Below, piece after piece: positions 58,966 through 64,000 of a DNA stretch of 64,000 nt. Position 1 is the first letter of the stretch. Each line of letters begins with the position of its first letter. The stretch covers positions 1,398,501 to 1,462,500 of the forward strand of contig JAHBTU010000002.1 of the NCBI GenBank assembly GCA_019638455.1, given 5' to 3'. The notes under the pieces are model-generated. The model did not search any database and had not been told where the DNA came from. It was given only the letters and a program-made list of their open reading frames with translations. Source of the stretch: Saprospiraceae bacterium. Lineage in GTDB: Bacteria > Bacteroidota > Bacteroidia > Chitinophagales > Saprospiraceae. The position numbers and the translations under genes are program-made.

Positions 58966-58973
58966 TACTTTTG
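58966..58973 (+). promoter_or_regulatory. Candidate -7 promoter box (TACTTTTG) for the methyltransferase lipoprotein
   Basis: TACTTTTG lies 66 bases before the ATG at 59040 and 30 bases past the family A element. Confidence 0.3.
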
Positions 58974-59039
58974 CCTTGTTCTACAAACCCAAGTGCCGCT
59001 CAACAACCGGCCTTGCGTCGTTCGACAAGCAAAGAAAAC

Positions 59040-59798
59040 ATGAAACATCTTTCACCATTCTTCCAAGTTCTCACACTGACACTGGTACTCATGGCTTGCC
59101 GCCACGACGCACCGAGCACTTCCGATGCACCCGTACTGACCCGCGAAAAACCTACGGCCACGCGCGCGTCCGAGCCTTTGCCTTTGCCCAAGACAGGCGC
59201 TGGCAACTTTGAAAGCCTCGTGGCCGATTATGAAAGCAAGGAACGGGGTATATGGCAAAAGCCGGAATTGGTGATTGCGATGCTCGGCGACCTGAGCGAC
59301 AAAACAGTGGCTGATATTGGCGCTGGCACCGGGTATTTCACATTCCGCTTGGTGCCGAAAGCCAAGAAGGTGATTGCTATTGACATTGACCAACGGTTCA
59401 TCCGGTTTCTCGACAGCGTGAACGTGCGCCTGCCGCTCCAATACCGCGAGCGTTTTGAGAGCCGGTTGGCCAAGGCCGACGACCCGCTGCTGATGCCCGA
59501 AGAGGCCGATGCGGTGGTGTTGGTGAACACCTATGGCTATATTCAGCAGCGCGTTCAGTACCTGAAGACCCTGTCGAAGGGCATGTCGCCCGGTGCCAGA
59601 TTGCTCATCATTGATTTTAAAAAGAACAACTTGCCCATCGGTCCGCCGGAGGAATACAAGGTGGCGTTGTCGCAGGTGGAAAAGGAGCTCATCACGGCAG
59701 GTTTTGTCGTTGAAAAAATTGACAAGGACGCGCTCGACTATCAGTACATCGTGTTGGCGACGAAGCCGTCAAAAACAAAAACCCAAAGCGAACAATAA
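59040..59798 (+). CDS. SAM-dependent methyltransferase with lipoprotein signal peptide
   Basis: A 252-aa protein with lipobox VLMAC (Cys20), so it appears to be exported and lipidated. The rest is a class I methyltransferase: motif I VADIGAGTGYFTFRLVPKAK, acidic end VIAIDID, and motif IV VLVNTYGYIQQRVQYLKTLS. GPPEEYKVALSQVEKEL follows. Export of a SAM-dependent enzyme is odd, because SAM is not expected in the periplasm; still, such proteins are frequent in Bacteroidota. It might have become a binding protein. The start 59040 gives the full signal peptide. Confidence 0.78.
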   Translation: MKHLSPFFQVLTLTLVLMACRHDAPSTSDAPVLTREKPTATRASEPLPLPKTGAGNFESLVADYESKERGIWQKPELVIAMLGDLSDKTVADIGAGTGYFTFRLVPKAKKVIAIDIDQRFIRFLDSVNVRLPLQYRERFESRLAKADDPLLMPEEADAVVLVNTYGYIQQRVQYLKTLSKGMSPGARLLIIDFKKNNLPIGPPEEYKVALSQVEKELITAGFVVEKIDKDALDYQYIVLATKPSKTKTQSEQ

Positions 59799-59826
59799 AT
59801 TTTTGCTCACTACTGCTTATTGATTT

Positions 59827-61065
59827 ATGCGCGGCTCTCTGAAGATATTTACTTGGTTGGGCATTCCGGTGTACTTGCATTGGTCGTTTGCACTCATTTT
59901 TCTCTACGCATTTTGGATTGGCTACGACAACAATATGGGTTCGTTCGGGATGTTGTGGGTGCTGGCTATCATCCTGCCTCTTTTCGGTTTCGTCTTGTTG
60001 CACGAATACGGGCACTCGCTCACCGCGCGTCGCTACGGGGTGAAGACACGAGACATCATCCTGACCCCCATAGGGGGTATTGCCCGTTTGGAACGGATGC
60101 CCGAAAAACCCATTCAGGAGTTTTTTGTCGCCATTGCGGGGCCAGCGGTCAATGTGGTGATTGCGCTGATACTTTTTGGGGTGGGGCTGCTGCTGTTCGA
60201 CGGCATTTATTGGGAGGCCTTCGTCGCATCCATCAATGACTATTTCAGTGCCATCGGACTGTTTTTTCAGCGCCTCTGGCATTTAATAATCGGGCACATT
60301 TCGTTTAGTGATTTTAAAATGCTGCTCTCCATGGACACGCCTTCGCAATTGGAGGAGCTTGTGGCCGAGACGGGCATTGAGCCGGGTCTTTTGCTTACCG
60401 CGCTTCCGGCTTTTCTTTCCATCAATCTTGGATTGGCACTTTTCAATATGCTGCCTGCTTTTCCGATGGATGGAGGCCGCGTGTTGCGTGCTTTGTTGGC
60501 GGCTCGGCTGGGGCGTGTCCGCGCCACCCAATGGGCCTCATGGATAGGTCAGGCGGTAGCGGTCGCGTTCATCTTGTTGAGTTTTCTGGTGGGTACTTTC
60601 ACGCTTGGGCTGATTGGTTTTTTTGTGTTCATGAGCGCCCGCTCGGAGAACGTGATGGTGCGGTTCGATGCGCTGCTCAAACGCTACACCGCCCGCGATT
60701 TGATGCGCCCCAATTTTACCCGATTGACCGTGACCGACTGGATGCAAACGCCCATTGATTTGGTGCGGCAAGGATTGGAGCGCCATTTTCTCGTCTTTGA
60801 TTTGAACGACCAGTTGGTAGGCGCGTTGCGAGAAGAAGCCATCGTGGCCGCCATGAAACGACGCGACTTTTCCTCAGAAGTGGCCAACTATCTTCAAAGA
60901 GTAGAGTTGGTGCACATCAACGAGCCGTTGCAGACCATCTATTATCATCTCCGGCAACAGGGGCTTCCTATCTTGGGCGTGGTGGACGGCGGCGAATTGG
61001 TGGGGGTGATTGACGAAGTGGGCTTGCAGCATTTCCTGCGCTTGCAATCGAGCGGAGGTGTTTGA
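59827..61065 (+). CDS. M50-family zinc metalloprotease (site-2 protease-like) with CBS-like C-terminus
   Basis: A 412-aa membrane protease. Zinc motif HEYGH (59-63, in LLHEYGHSLTARRYGVKTRD) lies in helix 2-3. GGIARLERMP and the second conserved motif NMLPAFPMDGGRVLRALLAA provide the aspartate ligand. The last 170 residues (from FDALLKRYTARDLMRPNFTR) form two CBS-like units with PILGVVDGGELVGVIDEVGL. Such proteases cut membrane-bound regulators within the bilayer, and the CBS pair may sense an adenine nucleotide. It is convergent with the DUF2723 gene, with a long hairpin between. Confidence 0.88.
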   Translation: MRGSLKIFTWLGIPVYLHWSFALIFLYAFWIGYDNNMGSFGMLWVLAIILPLFGFVLLHEYGHSLTARRYGVKTRDIILTPIGGIARLERMPEKPIQEFFVAIAGPAVNVVIALILFGVGLLLFDGIYWEAFVASINDYFSAIGLFFQRLWHLIIGHISFSDFKMLLSMDTPSQLEELVAETGIEPGLLLTALPAFLSINLGLALFNMLPAFPMDGGRVLRALLAARLGRVRATQWASWIGQAVAVAFILLSFLVGTFTLGLIGFFVFMSARSENVMVRFDALLKRYTARDLMRPNFTRLTVTDWMQTPIDLVRQGLERHFLVFDLNDQLVGALREEAIVAAMKRRDFSSEVANYLQRVELVHINEPLQTIYYHLRQQGLPILGVVDGGELVGVIDEVGLQHFLRLQSSGGV

Positions 61066-61145
61066 GGGGCGGCAAGTGCTATTTTGCGTATTTGAGGCTG
61101 CATCACGATTTGTCCGCATGAGCGTAGATGTGAGACAGGCACAGC

Positions 61146-61250
61146 CTTTTTTTGACAGCCTCACATGTCAAAAAAGAGGGGGCCGCGAACAGGTTGTGGT
61201 TGATTGGAAAATCAATCTACAACCTGTTCGCGGCCCCCTCTTTTTTTGCA
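61146..61250. terminator. Very long bidirectional hairpin terminator
   Basis: AAAAAAGAGGGGGCCGCGAA then CAGGTTGT (61170-61197) pairs perfectly over 28 bases with 61219-61246; the inner GTTGATT/AATCAA adds more pairing. Runs of A and T at the ends make it work both ways between convergent genes. A second small hairpin TTTTTTGACA...TGTCAAAAAA (61147-61175) overlaps its left edge. Confidence 0.93.
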
Positions 61251-61275
61251 AAAAACGCGCTTACGCGAGGCGGCA

Positions 61276-64000
61276 CTACTGAGGAAGCCCTTCCATGCCC
61301 GGCAGGAGTGGGCGATTGGGCATATATGGGACAAAAATCCGCTCCAATTCCTTTTTCAATTCGTCGTCCTTCAAATCATCAGCCATGCGCATCAGGGTTT
61401 GCGCAGTGCCCAATGCGAAGTCGTTTTCCTGCTTATAGCCCTTCTGGAAGTTGGGCGAGAGCGAGTTGTAGTGTCGCAGGTTCTGCTCCATCGTTTTGGC
61501 GATGTCCCGAATTTTTGCCTTGGCCTTTTCGTTGTCGCCCGCGCGGAAATACACGTCGGCCAAAAACGCGGAGAATTGGTCGTAGGGGAAATTGTATTCG
61601 GGGAAAACCTCAAAATACTTGTCCACCAATGCAATGGCCTTGTCTTTTTTGCCTTCCAGCACCAACTGGCGGGCCACCCGAATGAACACGACCCGCATGG
61701 TCTGAAGGCTGGGCATATAGGAACGGTCCACGAACAACCGTTTCTGGTCAAAATTGCCCCAGCGCCATTTCTCCATGATGTTTTTGTAAGCGGTCTCCGT
61801 GTCCACCCCGCCGCTGCCGATGATGCCGTAGGCATCGGTGGCGCTGGGCGTGTATTTGGGCACGAGGCGCAGCGACAAGCCTTCCAGTTGCATGAAGTCC
61901 TGAAGGTTGAGCAACTTGTCTTCGCGGCAGGTCACCGCCCAATAAATGGGGCGCTTGGAAAAGTTCGAGTTGATGATGTCGAGAATCGCCAGCTCGTCTT
62001 TGATAAGGTATTCCTTTTCTCCCAAGTTGAACCTTATCGTGTCGAGTATGGTGGTGTCGTTGGGCGAGATGAGGTTGTTGGCAATCATCTCTGCCTTGTT
62101 GACGGGGAGGACAAATTGTCGGGTCGGCAGGTGCGTATCGAAATCGCGTCCTCCTTGGGTAGGCAATTTGTGGTCTTCGCCAAGATACTTCAACACGTCC
62201 GACAACAGCATCTCTCGTTCGCCGTTGGGGGCATAGAAAGGTGTTTGCACCCTTTTGTAACCCCGGATTTGCTCCTGCGGGATACTCATCTCGATGGCGG
62301 GCGCGTCGTTCACCGCCCGGCGCAGCTGATTGATGTACCAGTCAACCGCGATAAGCGAAAGGTTCACCACGCGCACATCGGTTCGGATTCCTTCCACTTC
62401 TTGGCAGTACCAAAGCGGGTAGGTGTCATTGTCGCCATAAGTGAAGATGATGGCGTTTTTGTCGCACGAATTGAGGAAGTTGCTCGCGTAGTCGCGGCTG
62501 GCAAAGTGTTCGTGGCGGCTGTGGTCGTCCCAGTTTTGCGTCACCATGAGCAAGGGGGCGCTCAAAGCCACCAGCGTGGCTCCCACGCTTCCGATGGCTT
62601 CCGAGAGCCGCAGGCGGGTGGTGAATAGCTCAAACAACGCCAGCACGCTCAGTCCAATCCAAATCGCGTAGGTAAAAAAGGAGCCAGCCAGCACATAATC
62701 GCGTTCGCGGGGTTCGTTGGGCGGCTGGTTGGAATAGACGATGATGCCAATGCCCGTGATGATGAACAGCGCCATGATGGCCGCAAAATCGCGCGGGCTG
62801 CGCTTGTAGTGGAAGAAAAGCCCTAAAAGGCCGAGCAGGAACGGAATAAAGTAATACTTGTTCCTTGCTTGGTTGTGTTTCTGGGCATCGGGCAATTCCT
62901 TCTGATTGCCCAAGCGCATTTCATCAATGAAATCAATGCCCGATAGCCAGTTGCCCGAGCTGGGGTCCCACGAGAAAAAGCCTTGTTCGCCATTTTGGCG
63001 GCCAACAAAATTCCACATGAAATACCGTCCATACATCCAGCCCAGCTGGTATTTCCAGAAAAACTCGATGTTGTCGGCAAAAGTCGGTTCGCCCGTGGGT
63101 TTGTCAATCCATCGGCGGTAGAGCGCGGGCCGATTTTGCGAATAATCGCCCATGCGCGGGAAAAGGGTCTGACTGGCTGGGGGAAATTCGTAGTCCACCT
63201 TTTCATCCACCACCTCGTAGCGGTTGCCGACGCGCCCGTAGCGTTCTTTGGACTTGATGCCGATGGGCCGCGCATCGAAGTTCGGGCCGCGCAAGAGGGG
63301 GCGTTCGCCATATTGCTCCCGGTTGAGGTAGGGCAGCAGTCGCATGGGGTCGGAAGGGTCGTTCATGTTGATGGGAGGGTTAGCGTTGGCGCGTATGATG
63401 ACCATGCCGTATGAAAAATACGCAATGACCACCAAGCCAAGCCCCACCACCAAGCGTTGCAGCAGGCCGTTGCCTCTTTTCTCTGCCTGCCTGAGACCAA
63501 ACCAGATGGCTCCGCCAAATATCAGCAACACGGGTATGATGCCCGAATAGAACGGCAGGCCGAAACTATTCACCAAAAGTTTGTCGAAAAATGCCCAAAA
63601 TGCCGGAATACCTGCGATGATGAGTTTTTGAATGGCCACTATGAACACCACACCCACACCTGCTGCCACAAGCGTGCCCCACACCGTGGGTTTCTTTTCT
63701 TTTTTGAAATAATAAAACATGGCCAGCGCCGGGAACGTGAGCAAGCTCAGCAAGTGCACACCGATGGAAAGCGCCGTCGAGTAAAACGCGAACACCAGCC
63801 ATTTGTCCGACTCTGCCGTGTCGGGCAAGTTGTACCATTTCAAAGTGGCCCACAACGTCATGGCCGTGAAAAATGTGGACATGGCATACACCTCGCCTTC
63901 CACTGCCGAAAACCATATAGAAGTGGTGAACGCGGTGGTGAGGCCCGCCACCAAGCCCGCGCCCGCTACCGCGATGGCATGGCTGCCCTCAGGCTCGTGG
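61276..64000 (-). CDS. DUF2723 membrane protein (GT117, TMEM260-like), partial
   Basis: The gene runs past the right edge; at least 908 residues are visible. A frame with no stop continues up to position 64000 (HEPEGSHAIAVAGAGLVAGL), so an internal start at 63954 is not the real one. The visible part has about nine membrane helices, the strongly conserved DUF2723-type segments NVYAM-like EGEVYAMSTFFTAMTLW, YFSYGMVIIRANANPPINMN, and a C-terminal soluble part with TPR-like helices. The relatives of this family include eukaryotic TMEM260, a protein O-mannosyltransferase (CAZy GT117). The catalytic acidic residue would be in the missing N-terminus. Confidence 0.85.
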   Translation of the reverse strand, partial: HEPEGSHAIAVAGAGLVAGLTTAFTTSIWFSAVEGEVYAMSTFFTAMTLWATLKWYNLPDTAESDKWLVFAFYSTALSIGVHLLSLLTFPALAMFYYFKKEKKPTVWGTLVAAGVGVVFIVAIQKLIIAGIPAFWAFFDKLLVNSFGLPFYSGIIPVLLIFGGAIWFGLRQAEKRGNGLLQRLVVGLGLVVIAYFSYGMVIIRANANPPINMNDPSDPMRLLPYLNREQYGERPLLRGPNFDARPIGIKSKERYGRVGNRYEVVDEKVDYEFPPASQTLFPRMGDYSQNRPALYRRWIDKPTGEPTFADNIEFFWKYQLGWMYGRYFMWNFVGRQNGEQGFFSWDPSSGNWLSGIDFIDEMRLGNQKELPDAQKHNQARNKYYFIPFLLGLLGLFFHYKRSPRDFAAIMALFIITGIGIIVYSNQPPNEPRERDYVLAGSFFTYAIWIGLSVLALFELFTTRLRLSEAIGSVGATLVALSAPLLMVTQNWDDHSRHEHFASRDYASNFLNSCDKNAIIFTYGDNDTYPLWYCQEVEGIRTDVRVVNLSLIAVDWYINQLRRAVNDAPAIEMSIPQEQIRGYKRVQTPFYAPNGEREMLLSDVLKYLGEDHKLPTQGGRDFDTHLPTRQFVLPVNKAEMIANNLISPNDTTILDTIRFNLGEKEYLIKDELAILDIINSNFSKRPIYWAVTCREDKLLNLQDFMQLEGLSLRLVPKYTPSATDAYGIIGSGGVDTETAYKNIMEKWRWGNFDQKRLFVDRSYMPSLQTMRVVFIRVARQLVLEGKKDKAIALVDKYFEVFPEYNFPYDQFSAFLADVYFRAGDNEKAKAKIRDIAKTMEQNLRHYNSLSPNFQKGYKQENDFALGTAQTLMRMADDLKDDELKKELERIFVPYMPNRPLLPGMEGLPQ

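Noticed and set aside
58868..59212. Small protein starting MSAPVLRGLPGQVKRTG before the methyltransferase, and its counterparts at 49227 and 50036
   Set aside because: The shared peptide comes from the family A repeat. The frames differ afterwards and have no domain.

Overview
The window is about 64 kb of a moderately GC-rich bacterial chromosome that reads as Bacteroidota, most likely a Saprospiraceae-like lineage (inference). The support is a SprB-repeat adhesin ending in a type IX secretion (T9SS) sorting domain, DUF5723 and DUF2723 (GT117) proteins, TlpA-type thioredoxins with long N-terminal domains, an alpha-2-macroglobulin lipoprotein, many lipobox proteins, TAnnTTTG-type -7 boxes and the absence of strong Shine-Dalgarno sites. 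No rRNA, tRNA, prophage or transposase gene was seen.

Layout. 1-10 kb: a partial gene, pyruvate kinase, an NDP-sugar nucleotidyltransferase divergent from an alpha/beta hydrolase, and the large alpha-2-macroglobulin lipoprotein. 10-16 kb: patatin phospholipase, P-type cation ATPase, flavin monooxygenase. 16-24 kb: envelope proteins (a DUF5723/lipoprotein operon), an AT-richer orphan gene for a membrane/coiled-coil protein, a Crp/Fnr regulator and a flippase-like membrane protein. 24-32 kb: secreted and lipoprotein genes (two NTF2-like), a truncated histidine kinase, OmpA, TlpA thioredoxin and TrhO. 32.3-34 kb: a 61-bp tandem array copying the 3' end of trhO, then a cas-less CRISPR array of 14 repeats with two repeat types. 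34.5-44.5 kb: a TMTC-like glycosyltransferase, the SprB/T9SS adhesin, DUF2721, RecO, a sigma/anti-sigma pair and a porin-like barrel. 44.7-46.8 kb: a compact cassette of a double zinc-ribbon protein, a MotB/ExbD-like protein and a MotA/TolQ/ExbB-like protein. 46.9-50 kb: SulP transporter with beta-carbonic anhydrase, and a methyltransferase. 50.5-64 kb: serine hydrolase, class A PBP, SWIM-finger protein coupled to RsmA, O-antigen ligase, lipoprotein methyltransferase, M50 protease with CBS-like tail, and a DUF2723 (TMEM260-like) glycosyltransferase cut by the window end.

The intergenic space is unusually rich in interspersed repeats: a 141-bp palindrome (2 copies), a MITE-like element with terminal inverted repeats (2 copies, one with a 9-bp flanking duplication and one next to a truncated kinase), a 57-bp hairpin (3 copies), a 155-176-bp element (3 copies plus remnants), a second short family (3 copies) and several tandem repeats. 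The items most worth following are the two-type CRISPR array with a leader-like sequence repeated inside it, the undescribed proton-channel/zinc-ribbon cassette, and the co-occurrence of relatives of two eukaryotic protein O-mannosyltransferase families (TMTC and TMEM260).
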